DNA from: Rhizobium sp. TH135
Lineage (GTDB): Bacteria; Pseudomonadota; Alphaproteobacteria; Rhizobiales; Rhizobiaceae
NCBI RefSeq assembly: GCF_002855515.1
Contig: NZ_PKRP01000002.1
Location: forward strand, 620,001 to 684,000
Direction of reading: 5' to 3'
DNA: 64,000 nucleotides
This document shows positions 34,019 through 43,123 of the stretch, one piece after another (the first letter of the stretch is position 1; every line of letters begins with the position of its first letter). The position numbers and the translations under genes were made by a program. Under the pieces are notes generated by a model, which saw nothing but the letters and a program-made list of their open reading frames with translations, did no database searches and was not told the DNA's origin.

Positions 34019-34035
34019 ATGACACAATTGGTCAT
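34019..34035. promoter_or_regulatory. Near-perfect palindrome in the terC promoter region
   Basis: ATGACACAATTGGTCAT is symmetric about CAATTG with one mismatch. It lies about 210 bp before the terC start and 37 bp beyond the end of the homocysteine methyltransferase gene. It is a plausible operator; the protein that binds is unknown. Confidence 0.4.
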
Positions 34036-34071
34036 TTGCTCGGGTGGCGGCTTAGGCGCCGCCACCGCCGA

Positions 34072-34983
34072 TCACGCCCGGGCTCGAAGCGCCCCCGCCA
34101 CCCGGTGGATATGCTCAGCCCCGATCCCGCAGCAGCCGCCGATCATGGTCGCGCCCGCTTCCGCCCAGTCGCAGGCGAAACGGGAATAGACGTCGCCGGT
34201 CAGATCACCGCGGGTATCGTGCAGCCCTTCGTTCGCGGCCTTGTCGTCGGTTTCGGTCTCGAAGGCATTGGCATAGACGCCGATCTTCAGCTTCACGCCC
34301 TTTTCGGCGAAGACGGCGGCTGCCGTCTCCACGGCCTTTTTCATCACTTCGGGTTTGGCACAGTTGAAGAGCAGCGCCGAAGCGCCCGAGCCTGCCGCCC
34401 ATTCGGCAGCCGCCCGCACGGTCTCTCCCGAGCGCAGCTTCGGCTCGCCCCCGGCGATCTGGGCGGCATCGTCGGCCAGCGTAAAGGAGATCCAGAACGG
34501 CTTCGGCTGGGCCTGGATCGCCTTGCGCACGGCCTCGCCCTCGGCAATCAGGCTGAGTGTTTCCCCGAGCCAGACATCCACATGGGGGCTGAGATTTTCG
34601 ACGAGAACCTTCAGATAGTCCTGCACCGTCGAGGGGTCGAAATTCTCCGGCTCATAGGAGCCGAAGATCGGCGGCAGGGATCCGGCGACCACCACCTTGC
34701 GGCAAGCCCCGTCTGCCGCCTCCCTTGCCAGTTCACCCGACAGCGCGATCAGGGCCGGGCCATCCTTGCGGAACCGCTCTTCGCCGATATGGAAGGGCAC
34801 CAGCGCATAGGAGTTGGTGGTGACGACATCGGCACCGGCCGCGATGAACTCCTCATGCACCTGGCGCACGATGTCAGGACTGTTCATCAGGGCCAGCGCC
34901 GACCATTCCGGCTGCTTCAGCTCCGCCCCAAGCCGCAAAAGTTCGCGGCTCATGCCGCCGTCGAGGATCATGGTGTCTGTCAT
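34072..34983 (-). CDS. Homocysteine S-methyltransferase family protein (MmuM-like)
   Basis: These 303 residues form a zinc-dependent methyltransferase barrel of the MmuM/betaine-homocysteine methyltransferase family. It transfers a methyl group from S-methylmethionine or a similar donor to homocysteine to give methionine. Seen are ILDGGMSRELLRLG at the N-terminus, ADVVTTNSYA, the zinc Cys in LFNCAKPEV, and the paired zinc cysteines in IGGCCGIGAEHI. ATG 34983 has GGAG 8 nt upstream; ATG 35010 overlaps the upstream stop but lacks a ribosome site. It is last in the ABC-transporter operon. Confidence 0.88.
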   Translation of the reverse strand: MTDTMILDGGMSRELLRLGAELKQPEWSALALMNSPDIVRQVHEEFIAAGADVVTTNSYALVPFHIGEERFRKDGPALIALSGELAREAADGACRKVVVAGSLPPIFGSYEPENFDPSTVQDYLKVLVENLSPHVDVWLGETLSLIAEGEAVRKAIQAQPKPFWISFTLADDAAQIAGGEPKLRSGETVRAAAEWAAGSGASALLFNCAKPEVMKKAVETAAAVFAEKGVKLKIGVYANAFETETDDKAANEGLHDTRGDLTGDVYSRFACDWAEAGATMIGGCCGIGAEHIHRVAGALRARA

Positions 34984-35006
34984 GGCTAAGTCTCCGTCGG
35001 ATGCGG

Positions 35007-36239
35007 TCATGGGGTGAGCGCCTGGTCGAGATCGGCAATGATATCTGCTGGTGTCTCGAGGCCGATCGACAGGCGGAATAGCCCGTCGCCGGCATAGGCG
35101 CGGTAGTCGGTGAGGGCGTCGCCCGTGAGGCGGAAGGTCGAGGTCATCATCTCCTCGGTATCGAGTAGCACGACGAGGCTGCGCTGGTGACCGAGCGAGA
35201 AGGCATAGTGGGCAACACGCAGCCTTGTCGCGAGCCGCTCGGCGGCGGCCTTCGGGTTGCGCGTGCGAAATGCGATCATGCCGCCGAAGACATCCATCTG
35301 GCGTTTCGCGAGATCATGCTGCGGGTGGGAGGCGAGACCCGGATAGATCACACGCTCGACCTCCGGATGGCCTTCCAGGAAACTGGCGACGGCAAGGGCG
35401 CGGTCTGACGCCATGCGCAGGCGTGGATAAAGCGTATCGATCCCGCGCATGATCAGCCAGGCCGATTGGGCCGAGAGTGATGCCCCGAGATAGACACCGG
35501 CGCGGCCCCTGATACGGGCGATCAGTTCCTTCCGCCCGATCACGGCCCCGCCCAGCACGTCGCCATGGCCATTGATGAACTTGGTCAGCGAATGGATGAC
35601 GAGATCGACGCCGAGCGTGAGCGGCCGTGTGGCAACCGGCGTGGCAAAGGTTGAATCGACCGAGATCAGCGCCCCGTGTCTATGGGCAATCGCCGCCAGC
35701 GCTTCGAGATCGACGATGCGCAGGATTGGATTGACGGGGCTCTCGCAATGGACGAGCCGCGTGTTCGGTCGCATCGCTGCCTCAACGAGATCGAGCCGCG
35801 CCATGTTGACCGGTGTCACCTCGATGCTGAAATCCGGCAACACCCTTTGCGTCAGTTCGACGGCGCCCGCATAACAGACATCCGAGACGACAAGGTGGTC
35901 GCCCGCCTTGAGGAAGGTGAACAGCGTGCCGGCAATCGCTGCCATGCCGGTGGCTGTTGCCAGCGCATCCTCGGCACCTTCGAGGCCCGCCAGCCGCTGT
36001 TCCAGCTGCCGCACGGTGGGGTTTGTCCAGCGGGCATAGAGATAGGGCAGATCGGCGAGGTCAGCGACGCCATCGGCGGAGAATGCGCCATCGCCCGGCA
36101 TCAGCACATTGTTGACCGACATCGAGACATTGGGCGCGATCGCCCCGGTCGCGGGATCGATCACCAGGCCAGAATCGAGGGCCCGCGTTTCAGGCCCGGC
36201 AGACGCGGGCAGGGGATGGGTCACGAAGGTTTTCGTCAT
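35007..36239 (-). CDS. PLP-dependent trans-sulfuration enzyme (cystathionine gamma-synthase/beta-lyase, methionine gamma-lyase family)
   Basis: This 410-residue Cys/Met metabolism PLP enzyme has YARWTNPTVRQLEQRLAGLEGAEDALATATGMAAI and VHCESPVNPILRIVDLEAL. The PLP lysine is in HSLTKFINGHGDVLGG, and the C-terminal substrate arginine region is FRLSIGLETPADIIADL. Which sulfur substrate it cleaves or forms is not readable. It starts 22 bp after the ABC permease stop and is followed by the methyltransferase. The context points to methionine, S-methylmethionine or homocysteine handling rather than de novo synthesis. Confidence 0.88.
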   Translation of the reverse strand: MTKTFVTHPLPASAGPETRALDSGLVIDPATGAIAPNVSMSVNNVLMPGDGAFSADGVADLADLPYLYARWTNPTVRQLEQRLAGLEGAEDALATATGMAAIAGTLFTFLKAGDHLVVSDVCYAGAVELTQRVLPDFSIEVTPVNMARLDLVEAAMRPNTRLVHCESPVNPILRIVDLEALAAIAHRHGALISVDSTFATPVATRPLTLGVDLVIHSLTKFINGHGDVLGGAVIGRKELIARIRGRAGVYLGASLSAQSAWLIMRGIDTLYPRLRMASDRALAVASFLEGHPEVERVIYPGLASHPQHDLAKRQMDVFGGMIAFRTRNPKAAAERLATRLRVAHYAFSLGHQRSLVVLLDTEEMMTSTFRLTGDALTDYRAYAGDGLFRLSIGLETPADIIADLDQALTP

Positions 36240-36261
36240 GGCATTTCACTTTCAAGCCGCC

Positions 36262-36951
36262 TCAGCGGCGGATCGGCACCTGCGCCTCGACCACCCCGAA
36301 GGCGCGGGTGATGAGCGCAGTCAGCGCGACATAGAAGAGGGTGACCACAAGCAGCGGCTCGTAGACGAGAAGCGTGTCCTGGCGAACCTTGAAGGCGACC
36401 GCGTAGAGATCCATCACGGTCACGGTGAAGGCGAGCGGTGTGGCTTTCAGCTGCAGCACGATCTCTCCGGCAATCGTCGGCAGCGCCGTGCGGATCGCCC
36501 GGGGCAGCCAGATGCGTCTGATCAGCATGAAGGGGCTCATGCCGAGCGAGCGTCCCGCTTCCAGCTCCCCCTTCGGCACGGACAAGAGCGCACCGCGCAG
36601 CACTTCCGACTGATAGGCGGCGAAGTTCAGCGTGAAGGAGAGGGCGGCGAAGAAGAAGCCCTCGCGCAGGATCGGCCAGAGGAAGCTCTGGCGAAGTCCC
36701 GGCACCATCGGCAGCAGCGAACCAACGCCGTAGTAGAGAAGCCAGAGCTGGATGAGCAGCGGCGTGCCGCGAAACACGGTCGAATAACCGAGTGCGAGAT
36801 TGCGGGCGATTGGCCCGCCGCTGACCCTGGCAAAGGCGAGCCCCACCGCCAGCACGAAACCGAAGCCGACCGAGATGACCAGCAGCGCTACCGTCTGGAA
36901 GGCGCCCTCGATCAGAAGCGGCCAATATTTCGCGATCCACTCGAAATTCAT
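36262..36951 (-). CDS. Amino-acid ABC transporter permease (HisM/GlnP family), second subunit
   Basis: The 229-residue inner-membrane permease belongs to the polar amino-acid family. An N-terminal helix (LLIEGAFQTVALLVISVGFGFVLAV) is followed by RGTPLLIQLWLLYYG, a family hallmark. The coupling EAA loop is ELEAGRSLGMSPFMLIRRIWLPRAIR. ATG 36951 follows GAGGGA; the open frame before it overlaps the other permease gene. It pairs with the permease encoded 13 bp upstream. Confidence 0.9.
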   Translation of the reverse strand: MNFEWIAKYWPLLIEGAFQTVALLVISVGFGFVLAVGLAFARVSGGPIARNLALGYSTVFRGTPLLIQLWLLYYGVGSLLPMVPGLRQSFLWPILREGFFFAALSFTLNFAAYQSEVLRGALLSVPKGELEAGRSLGMSPFMLIRRIWLPRAIRTALPTIAGEIVLQLKATPLAFTVTVMDLYAVAFKVRQDTLLVYEPLLVVTLFYVALTALITRAFGVVEAQVPIRR

Positions 36952-36964
36952 CTGTGTCCCTCCC

Positions 36965-37690
36965 TCAATGCGCCGGCCGCTGGCCCCGGCGCACGCGGCG
37001 CTCGATGCCATGGAAGACGAGGTTGGAGAGAAGGGTGATGACCAGATAGAGAACGGCCGCCGCCAGGAAAAAGAGGAAATACTCCTTGGTATTGGCGCCG
37101 GCGAGCCGCGTCGTCAGTGCCAGCTCCTGATAGCCGACCACGGCGACGAGCGCGCTGTCCTTGGTGACCGACATCCAGAGATTGGCCATGCCGGGCAGAG
37201 CGTTGGGAAGCAGTGCCGGCAACGTCACGCGACGAAAGCGAAGCAATGGCGACATGCCGAAGGCCCGCGCCGCCTCGAGCTGTCCTGTCGGGATCGCAAG
37301 GATCGCGCCGCGCAGAACCTCGGTCATATAGGCGCCCTGCACGAAGCCAAGCACGGCGACGGCTGCCACGAAACCATTGACCTCGACCGGCGGCAACCCG
37401 GAGGCCATCAGCAGTCGGTTGAGGCCATCGGTGCCGGCATAATAGAGCCCGACGATCAGGATCAGTTCCGGAACCGCCCTGATGACGGAGGTATAGCCTT
37501 TGAGGAGCAGTCCCACCGGGCGATTGTCGGAAAGCTTGCCGATCGCTCCGAAGAGACCAATGACCAGCCCGATGGAGAAGGCGCAGGCCGAAATGGCAAC
37601 GGTCGTCGCAGCACCGGTCAACAGCGCGCCGCCCCAGCCCGGAGGCTGAAGCGCCAGCAATTGCCATGCCGTCATCGACCCTGTCGCCAT
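36965..37690 (-). CDS. Amino-acid ABC transporter permease (HisQ family), first subunit
   Basis: The 241-residue permease has the same fold as its neighbour: GALLTGAATTVAISACAFSIGLVIGLFGA, RAVPELILIVGLYYAG, and the coupling loop QLEAARAFGMSPLLRFRRVTLPALLPNA. The two permeases would form a heterodimer above the ATPase encoded at 38523. It begins 21 bp after the binding-protein gene. The start could be ATG 37690 or ATG 37675. Confidence 0.9.
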   Translation of the reverse strand: MATGSMTAWQLLALQPPGWGGALLTGAATTVAISACAFSIGLVIGLFGAIGKLSDNRPVGLLLKGYTSVIRAVPELILIVGLYYAGTDGLNRLLMASGLPPVEVNGFVAAVAVLGFVQGAYMTEVLRGAILAIPTGQLEAARAFGMSPLLRFRRVTLPALLPNALPGMANLWMSVTKDSALVAVVGYQELALTTRLAGANTKEYFLFFLAAAVLYLVITLLSNLVFHGIERRVRRGQRPAH

Positions 37691-37711
37691 CTCGTCCGCA
37701 ATCCCTGCCGA

Positions 37712-38482
37712 TTACTGACCGTAGACGTCGAAGGTGAAGTAAGCCTTCGTGATCTCGTCATACTTGCCGGAGGCGCGGACGGCGGCGATCGCCGCATTCA
37801 GCTTGGCCTTGAGTTCGGTGTCTTCCTTGCGCAAGCCACCGCCGATGCCGGTGCCGAGAACGGACGGATCAGCCGCCACGTCGCCCATGTCGGCGCAGCA
37901 ATCCTTGCCGAAATCGGTCTTGAGGAAATCGGCAAGTGGGATGGCATCGCCGAAGACATAGTCAATGCGGCCGGCGGAAAGATCCTGGAAGGCTTCGTCC
38001 AGGGTGGCATAGGTCTGCTCCTCGGCCTTGTCGGCGAAGTGCTTCGCATAATAGGCCGACTGAACCGTCGAGACCTGGATGCCGATCGTCTTGCCGTCGA
38101 CCGCCTCAGGCGTAGCACCCGGCGTCGCATCCTTCGGTCCGATCAGCTTGCTCGGCGTGTTGTAGTATTTGTCGGTAAAGTCGATGGTCTTCAACCGCTC
38201 CTCGGTGATCGACATCGACGACCAGATGACGTCGAACTTCTTCGTCTGCAGCGCCGGGATCAGGCCGTCCCAGGAAACGTCGACGACCGAGCAGGTCTCC
38301 TTCATTTCCGCGCAAACGGCGTTCATCAAATCGATTTCCCAGCCCTTCCAGGTGCCGGAGGCATCCTTGGCGAAGAAGGGCGGATAGGCCTCGTTCATGA
38401 TGCCGAAGCGGACTTCAGCCTGGGCGGTGACGGCGGTTGCGGCGAAGGCGGCACCGGCGAGAAGAAGGGAGATCAGTTTCAT
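37712..38482 (-). CDS. Amino-acid ABC transporter periplasmic binding protein (SBP family 3)
   Basis: The 256-residue protein has a signal peptide (MKLISLLLAGAAFAATAVTAQA/E). The family 3 fold shows GIMNEAYPPFFAKD, GWEIDLMNAVCAEM, WDGLIPALQTKKFDVIWSSMSITEER, and VGIQ-like GKTIGIQVSTVQ. Two CC/C positions (CAEMKETC, DCCADMG) suggest disulfides, as in lysine/arginine/ornithine-type binding proteins. Ligand is not identifiable by eye; operon partners suggest a sulfur or methylated amino acid. ATG 38482 is fixed by the signal peptide. Confidence 0.9.
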   Translation of the reverse strand: MKLISLLLAGAAFAATAVTAQAEVRFGIMNEAYPPFFAKDASGTWKGWEIDLMNAVCAEMKETCSVVDVSWDGLIPALQTKKFDVIWSSMSITEERLKTIDFTDKYYNTPSKLIGPKDATPGATPEAVDGKTIGIQVSTVQSAYYAKHFADKAEEQTYATLDEAFQDLSAGRIDYVFGDAIPLADFLKTDFGKDCCADMGDVAADPSVLGTGIGGGLRKEDTELKAKLNAAIAAVRASGKYDEITKAYFTFDVYGQ

Positions 38483-38522
38483 CGTCGTTTTCCCCGATTG
38501 GATTGAAGGTTGAAATGGGTGT

Positions 38523-39317
38523 TCAGGCAGTGGACCCGCGCCCACCAAGGCTGCGGGTGAATTCGCGGCAACGGGCGCTTTTCGGGTCGCCGAAGATCTG
38601 GTCCGGCGATCCCTCTTCCTCGACGCGCCCCTTGTCGAGGAACATCACATGGCTGGAGACCTCGCGGGCAAAGCTCATCTCATGCGTGACGAGCAGCATG
38701 GTGCGGCCCTCTTCGGCCAGATCCCGGATGACCTTCAGCACTTCGCCGACGAGTTCCGGATCGAGCGCCGACGTCGGTTCGTCGAACAGCATCACGGCCG
38801 GATCGACGCAAAGCGCGCGGGCAATTGCGGCCCTCTGCTGCTGGCCGCCGGAGAGAAAGGCCGGATAGGCATCGCGCTTGTCGTAGAGCCCGACCTTGGC
38901 GAGCAGTGCTTCGGCCTTCTCGATCGCCTCCCGACGCGGCATTTTCAGAACGTGAACGGGGGCCTCGATGACGTTTTCGAGTACCGTGCGATGGGCCCAG
39001 AGATTGAAGCTCTGGAAGACCATGCCAAGCCCGGTGCGTAACCGCTCCAACTGCTTGCGGTCGGCGGCCTCCAGGCTGCCCTTGCGGGAAGGGCGGAGCT
39101 TCAGCTCCTCACCACCGATAATGATGCGGCCGCGGTCTGGGGCTTCCAAGAGGTTGATGCAGCGCAGGAACGTGCTCTTGCCGGATCCGGACGAGCCGAT
39201 GATCGAAATGACGTCGCCACGATTGGCCTTGGCCGAGATGCCCTTCAGAACCTCAATGCCGGCGAAACTCTTGTGGATGTCGTGCACGTCGAGCGCGGCC
39301 GGGGCAGTTCCTGTCAT
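38523..39317 (-). CDS. Amino-acid ABC transporter ATP-binding protein (GlnQ/HisP family)
   Basis: The 264-residue ATPase has Walker [19 protein letters not shown]-loop [19 protein letters not shown], signature [16 protein letters not shown], Walker [15 protein letters not shown], and switch His in [15 protein letters not shown] 39317 sits behind GGGATCAAG; the 46 in-frame codons upstream run into the divergent promoter. It is the first gene of the leftward operon ATPase, binding protein, two permeases, PLP enzyme, homocysteine methyltransferase, and is read divergently from an Lrp/AsnC regulator. Confidence 0.92.
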   Translation of the reverse strand: MTGTAPAALDVHDIHKSFAGIEVLKGISAKANRGDVISIIGSSGSGKSTFLRCINLLEAPDRGRIIIGGEELKLRPSRKGSLEAADRKQLERLRTGLGMVFQSFNLWAHRTVLENVIEAPVHVLKMPRREAIEKAEALLAKVGLYDKRDAYPAFLSGGQQQRAAIARALCVDPAVMLFDEPTSALDPELVGEVLKVIRDLAEEGRTMLLVTHEMSFAREVSSHVMFLDKGRVEEEGSPDQIFGDPKSARCREFTRSLGGRGSTA

Positions 39318-39499
39318 CTTGATCCCAGGTAGTTTGGCAATTCCGAGACCATAGGAGGCTGAAGCTGCGGATTTCGAGCGCATTTCCGGCGTGTGGCGGG
39401 AAAATCCTGCATGAATGCGTTGGATGCTGCGGAAAGATGGCGCAATCCGTCGCAATCGGTTATGCAGCGAAAAATGCGGTGCGCGAGGAGGGAGAACGC

Positions 39500-39970
39500 A
39501 TGCCGGACAAGCTCGATCAATTCGACCGAAGCATCCTCGAAGTGGTGCAGCGGGACTGCCAGCTGAAGGCGGAAGCGATTGCCGACAAGGTGGGCCTGTC
39601 CCCCTCGGCTGTGCAGCGCCGCCTGCGCCGTCTGCGCGACGAGGGCATCATCACCGCCGAGATCGCGGTGGTGAACCGCAAGGCGACGAGCTTTCCGATG
39701 ACCTTTATCACGGGCATGGAAATCGAGCGTGACAACTATGATGCGCTCACGCGCTTCCGCGCCTGGGCCGACAAGCAGGAACATGTCCAGCAGGTCTACT
39801 ACGTCACCGGCCAGGTCGATCTCGTCGCCATCATCACCGCCCGCGACGTCGAGCACTATGATGACATCAGCGCCCAGCTGATGGCCGAGAACCCGCAGAT
39901 CCGCCGCATGCACACCAATGTTGTCCTGCGCGACGTGAAGGTGGGTCTCCACATTCCGGTCAAGGAATAG
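39500..39970 (+). CDS. Lrp/AsnC family transcriptional regulator
   Basis: The 156-residue protein has the AsnC helix-turn-helix [47 protein letters not shown]. The RAM ligand/oligomer domain follows, with [24 protein letters not shown]. Such regulators respond to amino acids. Its gene is divergent from the ABC operon at 39317 with a 182-bp shared promoter region, so it very likely controls that operon in response to the transported compound. ATG 39500 follows GAGGAGGGA. Confidence 0.92.
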   Translation: MPDKLDQFDRSILEVVQRDCQLKAEAIADKVGLSPSAVQRRLRRLRDEGIITAEIAVVNRKATSFPMTFITGMEIERDNYDALTRFRAWADKQEHVQQVYYVTGQVDLVAIITARDVEHYDDISAQLMAENPQIRRMHTNVVLRDVKVGLHIPVKE

Positions 39971-40087
39971 CCGTCTCCTCCGGTCCGACGAATACTGAAC
40001 GATGCGTCACCGCGCGCGCAGTCGATCCGTTCTATGATCCTCATCGAGACCTGTTAGTCTTCACCGGATTGAACGAAGAGGTTTCCC

Positions 40088-41014
40088 ATGTCCTTCTTTC
40101 CCGGAAACGATCCCGTCCCAGGTGACGCCTTTGCCTGCGACGCCATCGAACATCTGATCATCCCCCGCTCCAGCGACATCGGCGGCTTTTCCGTTCGCCG
40201 CGCGCTGCCCTCGGTCCGCCGCCGCCTCGTCGGCCCCTTCATCTTTTTCGACCGCATGGGGCCGGCGATCCTGAAGGCGGACGAGGCCATGGATGTGCGG
40301 CCGCATCCGCATATCGGCCTCTCCACCGTCACCTATCTCTTCGACGGCGAGATCAAGCATCGCGACAGCCTCGGCACCGAGCTGGTCATCGCCCCCGGCG
40401 ACATCAACCTGATGACGGCAGGGCGCGGCATCGTGCATTCGGAGCGCACGCCGGAGAACCTGCGCGGTCATCCGCTCTCAATGTCCGGCCTGCAGACCTG
40501 GATCGCGCTGCCCGACCAGCTGGAAGAAATCGAACCGGCGTTTGCCCATACGGCCAAGCGCGAGCTTCCGACCTTTGCCGATCGCGGCGCCTCGGGTCGC
40601 GTTGTCATTGGATCCATGGGCGGCTTACGCTCGCCGGTGAAGACCTTCTCCGAAACGCTCTATGTCGATCTGACCCTTGAGGCCGGTGCCCGCTTCCCCT
40701 TCGACGCCACCCAGGAAGAGCGCGCCCTCTACATCCTCTCAGGCGAAATCGAGATCGCCGGAGACCGCTTCGCCCCCGACCAGCTTCTCGTCTTCCGCCC
40801 CGGCGACGAGATTACGCTCATCGGCGGCGCGACCGGTTGTCACGTCATGTTGTTCGGCGGTGCTGCACTCGGCACGCAGAAACATATCTGGTGGAACTTC
40901 GTTTCCTCGTCCAAGGAGCGCATCGAACAGGCCAAGGAGGAGTGGAGAACTGGCCGATTCGACATCGTTCCGGGGGACGAAGAGGAGTTCGTGCCTTTGC
41001 CGGAGGGCCGTTGA
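40088..41014 (+). CDS. Pirin family protein
   Basis: This is a 308-residue bicupin. The N-terminal pirin domain has FIFFDRMGPA, the metal-binding motif RPHPHIGLSTVTYLFDGEIKHRDSLG and the later GRGIVHSERTPE, together giving the His/Glu iron site. A C-terminal cupin (pirin_C) follows from about residue 175. Bacterial pirins act as quercetinases or as redox-sensing partners of metabolic enzymes; the role here is unknown. It stands alone between the Lrp gene and dxs. Confidence 0.9.
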   Translation: MSFFPGNDPVPGDAFACDAIEHLIIPRSSDIGGFSVRRALPSVRRRLVGPFIFFDRMGPAILKADEAMDVRPHPHIGLSTVTYLFDGEIKHRDSLGTELVIAPGDINLMTAGRGIVHSERTPENLRGHPLSMSGLQTWIALPDQLEEIEPAFAHTAKRELPTFADRGASGRVVIGSMGGLRSPVKTFSETLYVDLTLEAGARFPFDATQEERALYILSGEIEIAGDRFAPDQLLVFRPGDEITLIGGATGCHVMLFGGAALGTQKHIWWNFVSSSKERIEQAKEEWRTGRFDIVPGDEEEFVPLPEGR

Positions 41015-41104
41015 CGTCTATATAACAGCGTGGTGTCGGATATTTGCCCAGTTCGTCTTGGGATGCTATCGCGCACCCAAACGAGTTGAAGAGGCAAGAG
41101 CCCC

Positions 41105-43024
41105 GTGACATCCATGCCCGATACGCCGCTGCTGGACAAGGTCGAGTTCCCGAGAGATCTCAAGGCCATCGAGGACCGCGATCTGCCGCAGCTGGCGCGC
41201 GAAGTGCGCGACGAGATGATCGATGCCGTGTCGAAAACGGGTGGTCATCTGGGGGCAGGCCTCGGCGTCGTGGAGCTGACGATCGCAATCCACAAGGTCT
41301 TCGAGACGCCGGATGATCGGCTGATCTTCGACGTCGGACACCAGTGCTATCCGCACAAGATCCTGACCGGCCGCCGGGAGCGGATCCGCACCCTGCGCCA
41401 GGAAGACGGCCTCTCCGGCTTCACCAAGCGCGCCGAGAGCGAATACGATCCCTTTGGTGCTGCCCATTCCTCGACATCGATTTCCGCTGGCCTCGGCATG
41501 GCAGTCGCCGCCGAGCTGTCGAAGACCGACCGCAAGGTGATCGCCGTCATCGGCGACGGCGCCATGTCGGCCGGCATGGCCTATGAGGCACTGAACAACG
41601 CAGGCGCCCTTGACGCCCGACTGATCGTCATCCTCAACGACAACGATATGTCGATCGCCCCGCCGACGGGCGCGATGAGTGCCTATCTCGCGCGCCTCGC
41701 CTCCGGCCGCAGCTATATGGGCTTCCGCGAGTTCGGCAAGAAACTGACCGCCTATCTCGGCAAGACCGTCGACCGCGCGATCACCCGCGCCGTCGAACAC
41801 GCCCGTGGGTATGTCACCGGCGGCACCATGTTCGAGGAACTCGGTTTCTACCATATCGGCCCGATCGACGGTCATTCCTTCGACCACCTTCTGCCCGTGC
41901 TGCGCAATGTCCGCGACAATGCCAAGGGCCCCGTGCTGATCCATGTCGTGACCCAGAAGGGCAAGGGTTATGCGCCCGCCGAAGCCGCTGCCGACAAGTA
42001 TCACGGCGTCAACAAGTTCGACGTCATCACCGGGACGCAGGCCAAGGCCAAGCCGAATGCGCCGGCCTATACCGCCGTCTTCGCCGATGCGCTGGTCGAG
42101 GAAGCCCGCCATGACGACAAGATCGTCGGCATTACAGCCGCCATGCCCTCGGGCACCGGCCTCGACAAGCTGCAGTCGCTCTTCCCCGAGCGCACCTTCG
42201 ATGTCGGCATTGCCGAACAGCATGCGGTGACCTTTGCCGCTGGTCTTGCTGCCGAAGGCTTCAAGCCCTTCTGCGCGCTTTACTCCACCTTCCTGCAGCG
42301 TGGCTACGACCAGGTCGTCCATGACGTCGGCATCCAGGGCCTGCCGGTCCGCTTCCCCATCGACCGCGCCGGTTTCGTCGGCGCCGACGGCCCGACCCAT
42401 GCCGGCTCTTTCGATACTGGCTTCCTTGCAGCACTTCCGGGCTTCGTGGTCATGGCCGCTGCCGACGAGGCAGAGCTGAAGCACATGGTCCGCACCGCAG
42501 CGGCCTATGACGAAGGCCCGATCTCCTTCCGCTATCCGCGCGGCGAAGGTGTGGGCGTTCCCATGCCGGAGCGCGGTGATATCCTCGAAATCGGCAAGGG
42601 CCGCATCGTCAAGCAGGGCTCCAAGGTGGCGCTTCTGTCGTTCGGCACGCGCCTCGCCGACTGTCTGCTCGCCGCCGAAGACCTCGACGCTGCCGGCCTC
42701 TCGACCACCGTCGCTGACGCCCGCTTCGCCAAGCCCCTCGACCACGACCTGATCCGCCAGCTCGCCCGCCACCACCAGGTGGTCGTGACAGTCGAAGAAG
42801 GCGCCGTCGGCGGCTTTGGCAGCCATGTCATGCATTTCCTCGTCAACGAGGGCCTGCTCGACAACGGCCTCAAAGTCCGCTCGCTGGTGCTGCCCGATGT
42901 CTGGATGGACCAGGCCAAGCCCGAAACCATGTATGCCAAGGCAGGCCTGGATTCCGCAGGCATCCTGAAGACGGTGTTTGCGGCGCTGGGCCAGGACGTG
43001 CCGGGTGTGATTGCGGCGGGGTGA
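41105..43024 (+). CDS. dxs: 1-deoxy-D-xylulose-5-phosphate synthase
   Basis: Dxs condenses pyruvate with glyceraldehyde-3-phosphate using thiamine diphosphate, the first step of the MEP isoprenoid pathway. The 639-residue protein shows [36 protein letters not shown], the ThDP motif [30 protein letters not shown], and the transketolase C-terminal motif [18 protein letters not shown]. The start is GTG 41105 by comparison with family N-termini (MT-x-MP-x-TPLLD); ATG 41114 is possible. Confidence 0.96.
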   Translation: MTSMPDTPLLDKVEFPRDLKAIEDRDLPQLAREVRDEMIDAVSKTGGHLGAGLGVVELTIAIHKVFETPDDRLIFDVGHQCYPHKILTGRRERIRTLRQEDGLSGFTKRAESEYDPFGAAHSSTSISAGLGMAVAAELSKTDRKVIAVIGDGAMSAGMAYEALNNAGALDARLIVILNDNDMSIAPPTGAMSAYLARLASGRSYMGFREFGKKLTAYLGKTVDRAITRAVEHARGYVTGGTMFEELGFYHIGPIDGHSFDHLLPVLRNVRDNAKGPVLIHVVTQKGKGYAPAEAAADKYHGVNKFDVITGTQAKAKPNAPAYTAVFADALVEEARHDDKIVGITAAMPSGTGLDKLQSLFPERTFDVGIAEQHAVTFAAGLAAEGFKPFCALYSTFLQRGYDQVVHDVGIQGLPVRFPIDRAGFVGADGPTHAGSFDTGFLAALPGFVVMAAADEAELKHMVRTAAAYDEGPISFRYPRGEGVGVPMPERGDILEIGKGRIVKQGSKVALLSFGTRLADCLLAAEDLDAAGLSTTVADARFAKPLDHDLIRQLARHHQVVVTVEEGAVGGFGSHVMHFLVNEGLLDNGLKVRSLVLPDVWMDQAKPETMYAKAGLDSAGILKTVFAALGQDVPGVIAAG

Positions 43025-43123
43025 GGGTAAGCACCCTAGCCCATCCCTCTCTGGACTTCCCCCAAACGCCCCGCTAGACCGGGCCTTCAATCGACGGGCG
43101 TTGAAGCGCGCCTCGGAGGCTCC

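Noticed and set aside
33817-34071. yybP-ykoY manganese riboswitch in the terC leader
   Set aside because: A GAGACC block is present, but the paired GGGGAGTA block and the expected order of conserved loops were not found. Only an uncharacterised structured leader is claimed.
36800-38506. 568-residue plus-strand open frame over the ABC permease and binding-protein genes
   Set aside because: It is the shadow of three clear transporter genes and has no motif of its own.
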